Shown: one piece after another, positions 37,201 to 45,599 of the stretch | Layout of the letters: every line of letters starts with the position of its first letter | How positions within the stretch are numbered: position 1 is the first letter of the stretch | Source: Nostoc sp. MG11 | GTDB taxonomy: Bacteria > Cyanobacteriota > Cyanobacteriia > Cyanobacteriales > Nostocaceae | Length of the DNA stretch: 64,000 nucleotides | NCBI RefSeq assembly: GCF_014904695.1 | Contig: NZ_JACXXN010000009.1 | Coordinates: 162,677 to 226,676 of the forward strand | Direction of reading: 5' to 3' | The notes under the pieces: generated by a model | What the model saw: only the letters and a program-made list of their open reading frames with translations | The model's database searches: none | Told to the model about the DNA's origin: nothing | Program-made: the position numbers and the translations under genes

Positions 37201-39762
37201 TAGTGCAGTTAGTTCTTTGATCAGAATACTAATAGACCAGCCGTCCGCAATTATATGATGCAGAGTGACCAAAAATTGATAATTTTTATCATTTAAATGC
37301 AAAATTTTAGCACGCAAAAGCGATTGACAAGATAAGTCAAACGGCTGCTGTGCGAATTCTATAGCCAAACGTTGTGCTTCTTGAGTGCGTTCATTTTCTG
37401 ATAGGACACGTAAATCTTCAACCATTAAAGTTAAAGGTGTCGCTTGATTTATAATTTGGGCTGGTTGCCCCTCAATTACTACAAAGCTTGTCCGTAAAAC
37501 TTCGTGTCGTCTGATAATTTCATTAAGACTATCTTGTAAGGCTACTAAGTTAATGTAACCTTTTAAGCTCATAACTATAGGAATATTATATGTAGGAGTA
37601 TGTGGATTTAGCTGATTGATGAACCACAATCCCTGCTGGGCATAAGATAGAGGCTGAGTGGATGTAGTTTTTTCTAATTGGGTAAGGGATATTGATGGTA
37701 TTACATCTGTTGTTATTTGAGCCAGTATCTTGGTGACAAGCTTGAGCGTACTTATTCTTTCAAAGAAATCTGCTATCGATACTTCTACTTCTAAATCAAC
37801 CTCAATCCGGTTTTTTAACTCAAATACTTTTAAAGAATCAAACCCCAGAGCGCTTAATGGTTCTTCAGGATTGATATTATCTGGTGCGATCGCAAGTACT
37901 CTGGCTTCTTGTTCAATCAGATAGGCTTCTAAAAGCGGTTGACATTGCGTTGGGGAAAGCGTCAAAAGTTCGGAACGCTTTAATCGAGTTTCTTTTCTGA
38001 CAATATTGCTAATTTTGAAAATATCACTGCCAATTACATTTAATTCACCATTCTGAAACTGGGTGCGAATTGCACGACGTTGAATTTTACCGCTGGAAGT
38101 TTTGGGAATACTACCTGGTTTAATCAAAACCACAGCATAAACTTGTACCTCATGTTCTTCAGTAACAGCTTGGCGAATTGCAGATATAACCTCTTCTAAA
38201 TTTGGCTTGGCGCGAAACTTCAATTCTTGTACGATTACCAGCCGTTCTTCGTTGTTAACCTCGACTGTAAATGCTGCGCTAGCACCGGAATGCAAAGATG
38301 AATGGCTGCGTTCTGCGGTTAATTCTATATCTTGTGGGTAAAGATTTCTACCGCGAATAATTATTAAATCTTTGGCTCTACCTGTAATGAAAAGCTCGCC
38401 ATTCTGTAAAAACCCTAAATCTCCCGTCCGTAGAAAAGGGCCTAAACCTGTGTCTGATAGATAAGCATCGAAGGTTTCTGCTGTCTGGTGAGGACGATTC
38501 CAATAACCTTGACCAACACTTGGCCCAGATACCCAGATTTCACCAATTTCATTAGGTTTGCAACTACTGAATGTGTCTGGATGAGCGATCGCTACTTCCT
38601 GTTGTGGTATGACTCGACCACAACTGATGAAATAAGAAATATTCTCATCGTTAACAGATGCTTCTACTACCCGATTAGATTCTAATGCAGGCTTCTGGAC
38701 TGTCTTGATAATCGGTGATGTTGCCTTCTGCACACCAGAAACCATCAGAGTTGTTTCAGCCATTCCGTAACAAGGATAGAATGCCTCTTTACGGAAGCCA
38801 CAATCTGCAAAAGCTGCTGCAAACCGCTCCAGAGTATCATACCGAATCGGTTCAGCGCCGTTAAATGCAACACTCCAACTACTCAAGTCAAGAGTTTGTT
38901 TTTGTTCAGGAGTAATTTTTTGAGTACATAATTCATAAGCAAAATTAGGGCCCCCACTTGTTGTACCTTTGTAGTGAGATATGGCCTGCAACCAACGATA
39001 AGGACGTTGGAGAAAGGAAGTTGGAGGCATAATAATGCAAGGAAAACCTCCATACAAAGGTTGTAGTATTCCCCCAATCAGACCCATATCGTGATACATC
39101 GGCAACCACGTCACGAACTTACTTTCTGGAGAATGCTCCATAAATTGGTAAGTTGTGTCAGCATTGTGCAGTAGGTTTCCATGACTAATCATTACACCTT
39201 TGGGTGTCCCTGTAGAACCAGAGGTGTATTGCAGAAAAGCTAAGGTATCTTGATCAATAGAGGGTTCTTGCCAAGTATCTTCTATTCCCTCTACAAGATT
39301 GTCGGTAGTTAACCACTGTAAGGATTCTAAGTCAGTCTTTTGTGACATTAAAGACCGCACTGTAGAGAGGATTTCTGTTGTCGTCAGAGCGATCGCTGCT
39401 TGTGCATCGATAGAAATAGCTTTTATTCTCGGTGTGTTGCGCTCATTTCTGGGGGGATATGCAGTTACAGCCACAACTCCCGCATATAAACAACCGAAAA
39501 AAGCAACTAAAAAATCTAGTCCGGCTGGATAAAGTAGTAAAGCGCGTTCTCCAGTCAAACCCAATGCTTGTAATTGAGCAGCTATTTGACGCGATCGCCT
39601 ATCTAATTCTTGATATGTTAGCGTTGTTTGTTCTGTTTCTCCATCTAACAAAAAGGTAAAAGCGTCTCTATTTGGCTGCGTAAAGCTTCTTAAACGCAGG
39701 ACTTCGACAACTGTTGAAAAGTCGCCATCAATGTCAGATAAGTTATGATAAAAACCATTCAT
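34216..39762 (-). CDS. FAAL-ACP-C-A(Gly)-PCP starter protein
   Basis: Starter enzyme of the assembly line. Residues 1-590 are a fatty acyl-AMP ligase (LQYTSGSTGTPKGVM, KDLIIIRGRNLYPQDIE) that activates a free fatty acid and loads it onto the following ACP (GFDSLK near 641). Then come a C domain (LHHIIADGWS near 834), an A domain (YTSGSTGKPKG near 1383) with code D-I-L-Q-L-G-L-I-W-K for glycine, and a PCP (GGHSL near 1771). The predicted first product is N-acyl-glycine. The longest frame starts at a TTG at 39774; the ATG at 39762 is chosen here. Two in-frame repeat insertions interrupt conserved parts: one in the linker of the C domain and a large one between IFVDAH and NQQLTY in the A domain, so function of this copy deserves doubt. 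FAAL starters are typical of lipopeptides. Confidence 0.92.
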   Translation of the reverse strand: MNGFYHNLSDIDGDFSTVVEVLRLRSFTQPNRDAFTFLLDGETEQTTLTYQELDRRSRQIAAQLQALGLTGERALLLYPAGLDFLVAFFGCLYAGVVAVTAYPPRNERNTPRIKAISIDAQAAIALTTTEILSTVRSLMSQKTDLESLQWLTTDNLVEGIEDTWQEPSIDQDTLAFLQYTSGSTGTPKGVMISHGNLLHNADTTYQFMEHSPESKFVTWLPMYHDMGLIGGILQPLYGGFPCIIMPPTSFLQRPYRWLQAISHYKGTTSGGPNFAYELCTQKITPEQKQTLDLSSWSVAFNGAEPIRYDTLERFAAAFADCGFRKEAFYPCYGMAETTLMVSGVQKATSPIIKTVQKPALESNRVVEASVNDENISYFISCGRVIPQQEVAIAHPDTFSSCKPNEIGEIWVSGPSVGQGYWNRPHQTAETFDAYLSDTGLGPFLRTGDLGFLQNGELFITGRAKDLIIIRGRNLYPQDIELTAERSHSSLHSGASAAFTVEVNNEERLVIVQELKFRAKPNLEEVISAIRQAVTEEHEVQVYAVVLIKPGSIPKTSSGKIQRRAIRTQFQNGELNVIGSDIFKISNIVRKETRLKRSELLTLSPTQCQPLLEAYLIEQEARVLAIAPDNINPEEPLSALGFDSLKVFELKNRIEVDLEVEVSIADFFERISTLKLVTKILAQITTDVIPSISLTQLEKTTSTQPLSYAQQGLWFINQLNPHTPTYNIPIVMSLKGYINLVALQDSLNEIIRRHEVLRTSFVVIEGQPAQIINQATPLTLMVEDLRVLSENERTQEAQRLAIEFAQQPFDLSCQSLLRAKILHLNDKNYQFLVTLHHIIADGWSISILIKELTALYEAFSTGKLSVRSRSVSQTDTTRSLLPQRGTPLPELPIQYQDFVNWQRQWLDFERIQSLLTYWKQKLGGDLTVLNLPTDRPRRSFTSCHQTSPVQTFKGAQAKLVLSQILIKELKNLSNRQGVTLFMTLLAAFKALLYRYTGQTDILVGSPIASRNRAEIESLIGFFVNVLVLRTDLSGELSFQELLARVKSTASEAYIHQDLPFGKLVQELQPTRDLSYHPLFQVMFVLQNLPKPNLSLSDVSVTYEEGYNGTSKFDLTLFIEDSAQGFIATCEYNTDLFNADTITRMLGHFQTLLESIVSDPKQCIADLQLLMPSEVRQLLVEWNNTKTDYPQDKCIHELFEAQVEKTPSDIAVIFVDAHSGGSHGGGFLAPLATTGGTPARQRLDLSGLPSASRRVNQQLTYQELNSRANQLAHYLQQLGVKPDVMVGICVERSIEMVVGLLAIMKAGGAYMPLDPAYPKERLAFTLADSQVSVLLANAHLVNDLPLHSAQLVCIDIDSTAFADYSAENVVSNASPENLAYVIYTSGSTGKPKGVQIPHSAVVNFLTTMHQIPGLAKEDILLSVTTLSFDIAALELYLPLIVGARLVLVNREVSTDGIQLSKHLVSNGITVMQATPATWRMLVAAEWQSKNTMKILCGGEALDSSLAYQLLERGQEVWNLYGPTETTIWSAVQKVNSQEQQHGINSIGRPIANTQFYILDPHQELVPIGVPGELHIGGVGLARGYWNRPELTGDKFIPSPFESGKRIYKTGDLARYQTDGKIEFLGRIDHQVKIRGFRIELGEIKALLEQHPDVQETVVVAREDIPNDYRIIAYLVTHKEVTLCVNHLRDFLKEKLPEYMLPSAFVVLDILPLTPNGKVDRRALPAPENLRPKLATAFQSPQSEIEKTIAQIWQQVLHLEKVGIHDNFFDLGGHSLLMLQVNNQLHTILQQDIPVVTMFQNPTIYSLAQYLNQTTEEKSMFEPVRDRVQKQIEIRQKQKQLFMKQPRNNSR
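36004..36126. repeat. About 120-base GC-rich repeat inserted in frame in an A domain
   Basis: The segment encodes about 41 extra residues (VDAH...SRRV) rich in Gly, Ser and Arg, between IAVIF and NQQLTYQELN. Sister A domains have only two or three residues there. It is GC-rich, contains several short inverted motifs, and looks like the intergenic palindromic repeats of Nostocales. The reading frame is preserved. Confidence 0.7.
37108..37180. repeat. Palindromic repeat inserted in frame in the C domain of the starter protein
   Basis: About 22 extra residues (KLSVRS...PQRG) separate AFSTG from TPLPELPIQ; sister C domains have AFSKG directly followed by VPLPLPELPIQ. The DNA holds CCCCTTTGGGG and GCGAAACGCTGCGC palindromes, typical of dispersed cyanobacterial repeats. 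Confidence 0.65.
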
Positions 39763-39811
39763 TGTTATTTTCAACTCAAGGCAATGTGCAACTTATATGT
39801 TTACAACAGTT

Positions 39812-40720
39812 TCAATTAAACATACTTTTAAAAAATCCTATAAAATCTTTGAGATTTCCCGCAGAAATTGTATGAGATAAATAATGAGGTGCAATGTTAA
39901 AAAAAACTGATAACATATTTTTCTGCCACCAAAAATCTTGAATTTTTAGATCATACCAAAATGATAATGATATATTCTCATCGACTGCGGTAAGATGATG
40001 CCACCAAAAAGGTGGTATATAAAGTATTTCTCCTGGTTGAAGTATAACTTCTATTCTTTCTTGCCAAGGAAACTTCGGAAATAATTCCAAATTGAAGATG
40101 TCTGGCTTTACTTTGCTATTATATGCTGCGCCAGAACTCGCTTCAAGAGGTGGATAGAATGACAAATAATTTGAAGGTGGAAATAAGAGTATTCTTTTTC
40201 TACCTCGAATTTGAGCAAAAATATTATGTAATGGATCAAAGTGAAGGGTAGTAGTTGAAGAAAAGTTTTTACTTGAAAAACCATACCATAATGTCACAAA
40301 TGCTTTCCTGTTGAAGTATTCTGGATAAGCTACATCTCCAACAATTTCAGGAAAACGTTCTTCAAAATGCGCTTCAGATAAATAACATTCTAAATACTGA
40401 GCATTGTCATTTTGATTAACTCTATTTTCTATATGGTTATTTATATACTCCTTAAATTTCATTTCTTGTTTAGGATTATAACCATCTTCGTAAGAAAAAT
40501 TTTTATGATCATCCCAAAAATCTTTTTTATAAAACCTTACTGGAACAATATTATTCCCACAGTGGTTTATCAGATAATCATGAGACCAATTCTTACAAGC
40601 ATCCCAATTTTTAGCAACATCTTCAATTATAAAAGGCTGATATTGTTTACACATCTCTGAAAACTCTTTGATACTAGGATTCTTGATTTTTAAAATTGAA
40701 CTACTAATTTGGATTTGCAT
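39812..40720 (-). CDS. JmjC-like cupin_8 Fe(II)/2-oxoglutarate oxygenase, first gene of the biosynthetic operon
   Basis: A cupin-like oxygenase of 302 residues from the chosen start. TTTLHFDPLHN carries the HxD metal ligands, and YIPPFWWHHL carries the distal histidine; RGRKRILLFPP lies between, as in JmjC/FIH-type hydroxylases. The longest frame begins at 40804, but MQIQISSS at 40720 has GGAG five bases upstream and starts right before the conserved region, so it is preferred. It is the promoter-proximal gene, 49 bases before the FAAL start. It may hydroxylate the fatty acyl chain, a free amino acid or the bound intermediate; none of these can be chosen from the sequence. Together with TauD and the other cupin_8 protein, the operon holds three such oxygenases. 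Confidence 0.82.
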   Translation of the reverse strand: MQIQISSSILKIKNPSIKEFSEMCKQYQPFIIEDVAKNWDACKNWSHDYLINHCGNNIVPVRFYKKDFWDDHKNFSYEDGYNPKQEMKFKEYINNHIENRVNQNDNAQYLECYLSEAHFEERFPEIVGDVAYPEYFNRKAFVTLWYGFSSKNFSSTTTLHFDPLHNIFAQIRGRKRILLFPPSNYLSFYPPLEASSGAAYNSKVKPDIFNLELFPKFPWQERIEVILQPGEILYIPPFWWHHLTAVDENISLSFWYDLKIQDFWWQKNMLSVFFNIAPHYLSHTISAGNLKDFIGFFKSMFN

Positions 40721-41131
40721 AAAAACTCCAATATGCTTACATTTTGAACTGGAAGTTTTGCATTTTTTAAAAATCTTGCTACATAGAATGAATTCAATAT
40801 TCATTCATTTAGGAATTATTAAAGCAGTTTTAAGTTCAATTACATTGGCGATAGTGTTGGCTCTCCTCGTTTTATTGAGCCGTATCTAATGATTTTCTAT
40901 TTCCGCTGAATTAATTTAGTTAACCAATAGCATATTTTAAAAGTTGTTTGTAATGTATTAAATACTTCCATAACCCCCTAAACTACACTGATTCTTACGC
41001 TTTTCCTGGCAAAGACGCTGCGTGTAGCAAGCTCTCAAGGTCAGAGGTACGGCAACGTTGTTAAAATTTACAACGGGCTGGCTTTCATTAAAAACAGGAA
41101 TTTTAATCTATCTTCCCGCTTTCAACTTAAA

Positions 41132-41159
41132 AAGAGGAGCCGCCGCTCCAACTTCTCTT
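41132..41159. repeat. Small dispersed-type hairpin in the control region
   Basis: AAGAG and CTCTT flank GGAGC-CGCC-GCTCC, giving a compact stem. The GC-rich block stands out in AT-rich surroundings and resembles Nostocales dispersed repeats; a regulatory role is not shown. Confidence 0.4.
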
Positions 41160-41622
41160 CAAGTAGAGCAAGTAGTGTGGGTTAAGGAGATATTGATACA
41201 ACTTGATACTTTACAAACATCCTTTAAGATTGTCTAAATGCTAATTAATCGTGGTTTATTTGGATAAACATCTCCGTTATTGCAATTAATTTTTATTTAT
41301 CCTTGATTAGATTAACGAGAATTGTTCGCTTTAGCAATAGAGTAATTATAGATAGTCTTTATTAAAAGAAGTACTAAGCATTAGGTTTTATTATCTAATT
41401 TTCTTTATATCTTTAGGTAGATAACCAGCAATATAGTTTTTTGAAGTCTCTTTTTAAGGCAGATATATAAGTTTTGCATATAACTACATAATATAAATTC
41501 CGTCCTATTTCGGTTAACTCCGTAGTTAAAAAGGCTATTTTAGCTTTTGGAAATACTTATTAGTAAAGTAGTTTTAGCTACTAGTGCAATCTCTGGTTAT
41601 GTATCAAGCAAACACCTGCCTA

Positions 41623-41650
41623 TAAGAATAATTATTGCTTAGTATTCTTA
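41623..41650. promoter_or_regulatory. Candidate operator (TAAGAATA inverted repeat) upstream of the receptor gene
   Basis: TAAGAATA at 41623-41630 and TATTCTTA at 41643-41650 are perfect inverted arms with a 12-base AT-rich spacer that includes AATAATTATT. It lies 150 bases before the TonB receptor start. Fur or an AraC-type regulator would be the expected binder for such a gene. The match to a cyanobacterial Fur box is weak, so this is only a candidate. Confidence 0.25.
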
Positions 41651-41800
41651 ATTAAAGAAAAAAGATTATTAATTATCTTGTGTCTTGCATCACTTCATAA
41701 TATGATTCAACTAACTTAAATCTAAATGACAATTTATTTCAAAGATTGTCGTTGTGTCTTCGGGTACGACCAAGTAGTGTGATTGAGTGTAAGCGGATAA

Positions 41801-44632
41801 ATGAAGTTAGATAAATTTTTTCAAAGCCTGCTGCTGACAAGTGCAGTTGTTGTTGTTATGAACACTCCTGCTAAAGGTAAAGAAGTACAAGAGGATGTTC
41901 AAAGTAAATTTTCTAGCCAGAGGATAGGGAAGTCTGCATTAGATGAGACAGTTGCAGTTACAGATAAAAAATTTACAAGCAGCAAATCTCTGAAATTAAC
42001 TCCCAGTACTAAAAAATACCGACTCTTTAAGTCTCAAATTGCAAGTTCACTGCAAAGGGCAAAGTCGGATAAAAGTAAAAATATTCGTCAACTGAGCGAA
42101 ATTGAACTTCCCGCTACTAGCGCCCAAATGCTGGTACAGTCACCAACACCAACCAACTCCCCTAACCCAGAACAAGGAATTGGAGATCAACAAGTCATAC
42201 CAATCACGGGAGTAAAGGCAAATCCCACTGACAAAGGTGTAGAGGTAATTTTAGAAACGGCTCTTGGAGAACAACTGCAAGTTACAAATCGTAGTACAGG
42301 TAATAATTTTATTGTTGATGTTTCAGGCGGACAATTGCGTTTGCCTAACGGCGATGCTTTTACATTTCGTTCAGAAAAACCGCTTGCAGGAATTACGGAA
42401 ATCACTGTTACAAACATTGATGCGAAAACTGTTCGAGTGACGGTGGTAGGTGATGCACAGTTGCCGACAGTTGAGTTATTTGATGATAATGCAGGGCTGG
42501 TTTTTGGGATAAATTCTACTGCAACAGCGACGCAGCCATCACAGCAGCCCCAAACACCAGAAGCACAGAAGCCAGCAAGTGAGACGCCGCAAGAGGAACC
42601 AGCAGCACAGCAGGATGAGCCGATTGAGTTGGTGGTGACGGGTGAGCAAGATGGGTATCGCGTACCAAATACTACGACTGGGACAAGAACCGATACGCCT
42701 TTGCGTGACATTCCTCAATCGATTCAAGTAGTACCACAACAAGTGTTGCGCGACCAACAGGTGACTCGCTTAGATGATGCGCTCAGAAATGTTCCTGGTG
42801 TAACTCAAGATTTTAACTCTGGCCCATACGCCACCTATAGAATTCGTGGATTTGAGGCATTGAATAATAATTTGCTCAGGAATGGGCAAGTTGACGCGGG
42901 GGCTGGGGAATCAGTTGAACTTTCCAGTGTTGAGCGAGTTGAAGTCCTCAAGGGGCCTGCATCAGTACTATTTGGCTTGGGTAATCCAGGCGGAAGCATC
43001 AACATAGTTACTAAACGCCCCTTAAGTGAACCTTTTTATGCCATTGATGCAACTGTTGGCAGTTATAGTTACTATCGAGGTGCAGTTGACTTATCGGGGC
43101 CGTTAAATGACTCGAAAACAGTATTGTATCGTCTCAATACAGCCTACAGAAATTCAGGTAGTTTTATCGATTTCTACAATAGTGAAAACTTGAGTATATC
43201 GCCTGTTATCAGTGTAGGAATTAGCGAGACAACTAACCTAATCATAGAGGGAGACTATATTGAGACAAGAGATTCTGGATTTACACCTTTTGTACCTATC
43301 ATTGGCTCTGTATTACCTAACCCCAATGGTAAAATACCCCGTAATCGCAACGTTGGTGAACCGACAGATGAAATAAACACAACTCTTACAAGGCTTGGAT
43401 ACCAACTAGAACACAAATTTGATGACAACTGGTCGTTACGTAATGCTTTTGCGTTCAATTTTCGTGCTTCCAGTGACAAAAGAACGCTTCCTTTAAGGTT
43501 AGATCCAGACAATCTAACGTTGCTTAATCGTTCTTACCGAGAATTCGACTTTGAAAGCACGTCTTATAATCTAAGTACAAATGTTGTTGGCAATTTTTCT
43601 ACTGGTTCAATTCAGCATCAGCTACTATTTGGGATTGATTTGAACAGTTATGAAAATAGAGTACCAAAATTTACTTCTACTAGTGCTGCACAAATTGATA
43701 TCTTTAATCCTGTTTACGGTCAACCACGAGGTACGCTTAGTCCAGAAATTAGTAATACAACAGTCACAAACTCATTAGGAATTTATCTTCAAGATCAAAT
43801 TACACTGATAGATAGTTTGAAGGTGCTGTTGGGTGCGCGGTTTGATACTTTTGACCAAACATCTGAAGATTTCTCTTCTAACACAGAAACTAGCCAATCA
43901 GATAGTGCATTGAGTCCTCGGTTTGGGATTGTCTATCAACCCATCCCTGCAATTTCTTTGTATGCCAGCTATATCAGTTCATTTACTCCAGCAAACGGTG
44001 TATTTCTTTTTGGTGGCAGTTTGGACAACTCCTTTGAGCCAGAACGCGGACGTCAATATGAGGTTGGGGTGAAAGCAGATTTAAGCGATCGCCTTTCAGC
44101 AACGCTTGCATTCTATGATTTAACTCGTACCAATGTCTTGGTAGATGATCCCGATCCCAATCGTTCAGGTTTTCAAATCCAAACAGGTGAACAAAAAAGC
44201 CAAGGTATTGAACTGAATATTGCGGGCGAAATTTTGCCGGGATGGAATATTTATGCAGGCTATGCTTATACCGACGCACGCATTACGGAAGATGGTACTC
44301 TTGATGTTGGGAGCCAATTGCCAAATACCCCATACCATTCTTTCAACTTATGGACAGCCTATGAAATTCAACAAGGTGAATTACAAGGTTTAGGGGCTGG
44401 ACTGGGCTTATTTTTTGTGGGCGATCGCGCTGGAGATTTGGGTAATACTTACGAGATACCTAGTTATGTTCGGACTGATGCAGCTATTTTTTATAACAGA
44501 GATAGATTTAGAGTTGCACTTAACTTCAGGAACCTATTTGACGTAGAATATTTTGAAAATGGCTCTAGCGCTACTCGTGTTAACTACGGACAGCCTTTTA
44601 CAGTTCAAGGAACGGTTTCCTGGCAGTTTTAA
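41801..44632 (+). CDS. TonB-dependent siderophore receptor with N-terminal AMIN domain
   Basis: An outer-membrane receptor of 943 residues. A signal peptide (residues 1-27, ending near AKG) is followed by a low-complexity spacer, an AMIN domain at about 130-235 (ITGVKANPTDKGVEV...LVFGI), a Pro/Gln/Glu-rich linker, the plug (DTPLRDIPQSIQVVP from about 300, LKGPASVLFG and GGSINIVTKRP near 385-405), and a beta barrel ending in the terminal aromatic of TVSWQF. The AMIN plus FhuE/FpvA-like plug architecture is common in cyanobacterial siderophore receptors. It should import the ferric form of the siderophore made by the divergent operon. A FecB-like lipoprotein and a DUF1636 gene follow closely, forming an operon. 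The ligand is inferred from location. Confidence 0.95.
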   Translation: MKLDKFFQSLLLTSAVVVVMNTPAKGKEVQEDVQSKFSSQRIGKSALDETVAVTDKKFTSSKSLKLTPSTKKYRLFKSQIASSLQRAKSDKSKNIRQLSEIELPATSAQMLVQSPTPTNSPNPEQGIGDQQVIPITGVKANPTDKGVEVILETALGEQLQVTNRSTGNNFIVDVSGGQLRLPNGDAFTFRSEKPLAGITEITVTNIDAKTVRVTVVGDAQLPTVELFDDNAGLVFGINSTATATQPSQQPQTPEAQKPASETPQEEPAAQQDEPIELVVTGEQDGYRVPNTTTGTRTDTPLRDIPQSIQVVPQQVLRDQQVTRLDDALRNVPGVTQDFNSGPYATYRIRGFEALNNNLLRNGQVDAGAGESVELSSVERVEVLKGPASVLFGLGNPGGSINIVTKRPLSEPFYAIDATVGSYSYYRGAVDLSGPLNDSKTVLYRLNTAYRNSGSFIDFYNSENLSISPVISVGISETTNLIIEGDYIETRDSGFTPFVPIIGSVLPNPNGKIPRNRNVGEPTDEINTTLTRLGYQLEHKFDDNWSLRNAFAFNFRASSDKRTLPLRLDPDNLTLLNRSYREFDFESTSYNLSTNVVGNFSTGSIQHQLLFGIDLNSYENRVPKFTSTSAAQIDIFNPVYGQPRGTLSPEISNTTVTNSLGIYLQDQITLIDSLKVLLGARFDTFDQTSEDFSSNTETSQSDSALSPRFGIVYQPIPAISLYASYISSFTPANGVFLFGGSLDNSFEPERGRQYEVGVKADLSDRLSATLAFYDLTRTNVLVDDPDPNRSGFQIQTGEQKSQGIELNIAGEILPGWNIYAGYAYTDARITEDGTLDVGSQLPNTPYHSFNLWTAYEIQQGELQGLGAGLGLFFVGDRAGDLGNTYEIPSYVRTDAAIFYNRDRFRVALNFRNLFDVEYFENGSSATRVNYGQPFTVQGTVSWQF

Positions 44633-44646
44633 TAATTGAGACAAGA

Positions 44647-45594
44647 ATGCGAAATTTTTTCTGTTGGCTAATATTGAGTATCTTAGGATTTACTTTAGTT
44701 ACGGCTTGCAATCATAACGCATCTCAAAATATATCCTCTGCCTCTATGCCAGCCGCAGAATGTCGCATAGTTAAACACACAATGGGGGAAAGCTGTGTTC
44801 CGATTAACCCCCAGCGTGTTGTCACCTTATCTTTATCTACTTTAGGCAATGTCCTTGCACTCGGTGTTCAACCCATCGGTACTACAAACGAAGTTCATCA
44901 TAAAGGCAAATTGACATCTGTTAAAGATCAAACAGAGAGAATAAAACTAATTGGACTGTCTCAACCCAATTTAGAAGCAATATTACTACTTAAACCAGAT
45001 TTGATTATAGGGGTAGATTGGTTCAAACCAATTTATCCTCTACTATCTAAAATTGCCCCTACGGTATTGGGTGAACTTTATTATCCTACATGGGAAAAGC
45101 ATTTGAGTTTTGTTGCTGAAGCATTAGGAAAACAAGAGACTGAAAAAGCACTTTGGGATCGCTACTATCAGCGAATAGAACAGCTAAAACTAGCATTAGG
45201 AACTCGCTATCAGAACAAAAAAATATCATTCATATATGTTGGGAGTGGGCAAATATCAATTGACACTAGAAACTCATTCGCTGGCTCCATTATTAGCGAT
45301 GCTCTTTTGCAGCGTGCAGCTTCACAAAACATCGACGCACCCTATGGTTCAGTAAAAATTTCCTTAGAGGAATTAGAAAAAGCAGATGGCGATATTTTAT
45401 TTGTGACAACTTTTTCAAGTGGTGGCAATGAATTTCTTAAAGAAAAACAACAAGAGCCACTTTGGAAAAACCTGAAAGCTGTTAAAGAAAATCATGTTTA
45501 TTATGTTGAATTTATGTCATGGGGTGCGACAAATATGCTCGGAACTGATGCAGTAATTGATGATCTCTACAAATATCTCGTTAACACTCCTTAA
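44647..45594 (+). CDS. FecB-like iron-siderophore ABC transporter substrate-binding lipoprotein
   Basis: A 315-residue class III periplasmic binding protein. The N-terminal hydrophobic stretch ends in a lipobox, LVTAC, so it should be lipid-anchored. MGESCVPINPQRVVTLS begins the mature binding fold, followed by LGVQPIG, KPDLIIG and the C-terminal lobe ending SWGATNMLGTDAVIDDL. These match iron-siderophore/ferric citrate binding proteins. It starts 14 bases after the receptor gene and precedes a DUF1636 gene by 5 bases, so the three form one unit. It should deliver the ferric siderophore to the FecCDE-type permease encoded at 49330-52222 on the opposite strand. Confidence 0.92.
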   Translation: MRNFFCWLILSILGFTLVTACNHNASQNISSASMPAAECRIVKHTMGESCVPINPQRVVTLSLSTLGNVLALGVQPIGTTNEVHHKGKLTSVKDQTERIKLIGLSQPNLEAILLLKPDLIIGVDWFKPIYPLLSKIAPTVLGELYYPTWEKHLSFVAEALGKQETEKALWDRYYQRIEQLKLALGTRYQNKKISFIYVGSGQISIDTRNSFAGSIISDALLQRAASQNIDAPYGSVKISLEELEKADGDILFVTTFSSGGNEFLKEKQQEPLWKNLKAVKENHVYYVEFMSWGATNMLGTDAVIDDLYKYLVNTP

Positions 45595-45599
45595 TTTTC

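Larger units (their letters stand above)
40721..41800. other. 1.1-kb divergent intergenic control region
   Basis: AT-rich spacer between the minus-strand biosynthetic operon and the plus-strand receptor operon. No convincing ORF is seen. It contains a GC-richer repeat-like block at about 41000-41160, including a small hairpin (GGAGC-CGCC-GCTCC at 41136-41149), and an 8-base-arm inverted repeat at 41623-41650. The two main promoters and their iron control are expected here, but I cannot place -10/-35 elements reliably. Confidence 0.6.

Noticed and set aside
1..40720. CRISPR arrays, tRNA or rRNA genes, transposases
   Set aside because: No regularly spaced direct repeats, cloverleaf-like segments or transposase motifs were seen anywhere in the window.
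40668..40889. 73-codon plus-strand frame in the divergent region
   Set aside because: Overlaps the start of the cupin_8 gene on the other strand and is made of AT-rich hydrophobic codons.
41310..41345. Possible Fur box around CGAGAATTGTTCGCT
   Set aside because: Symmetry is poor and the match to a consensus is too weak to list.
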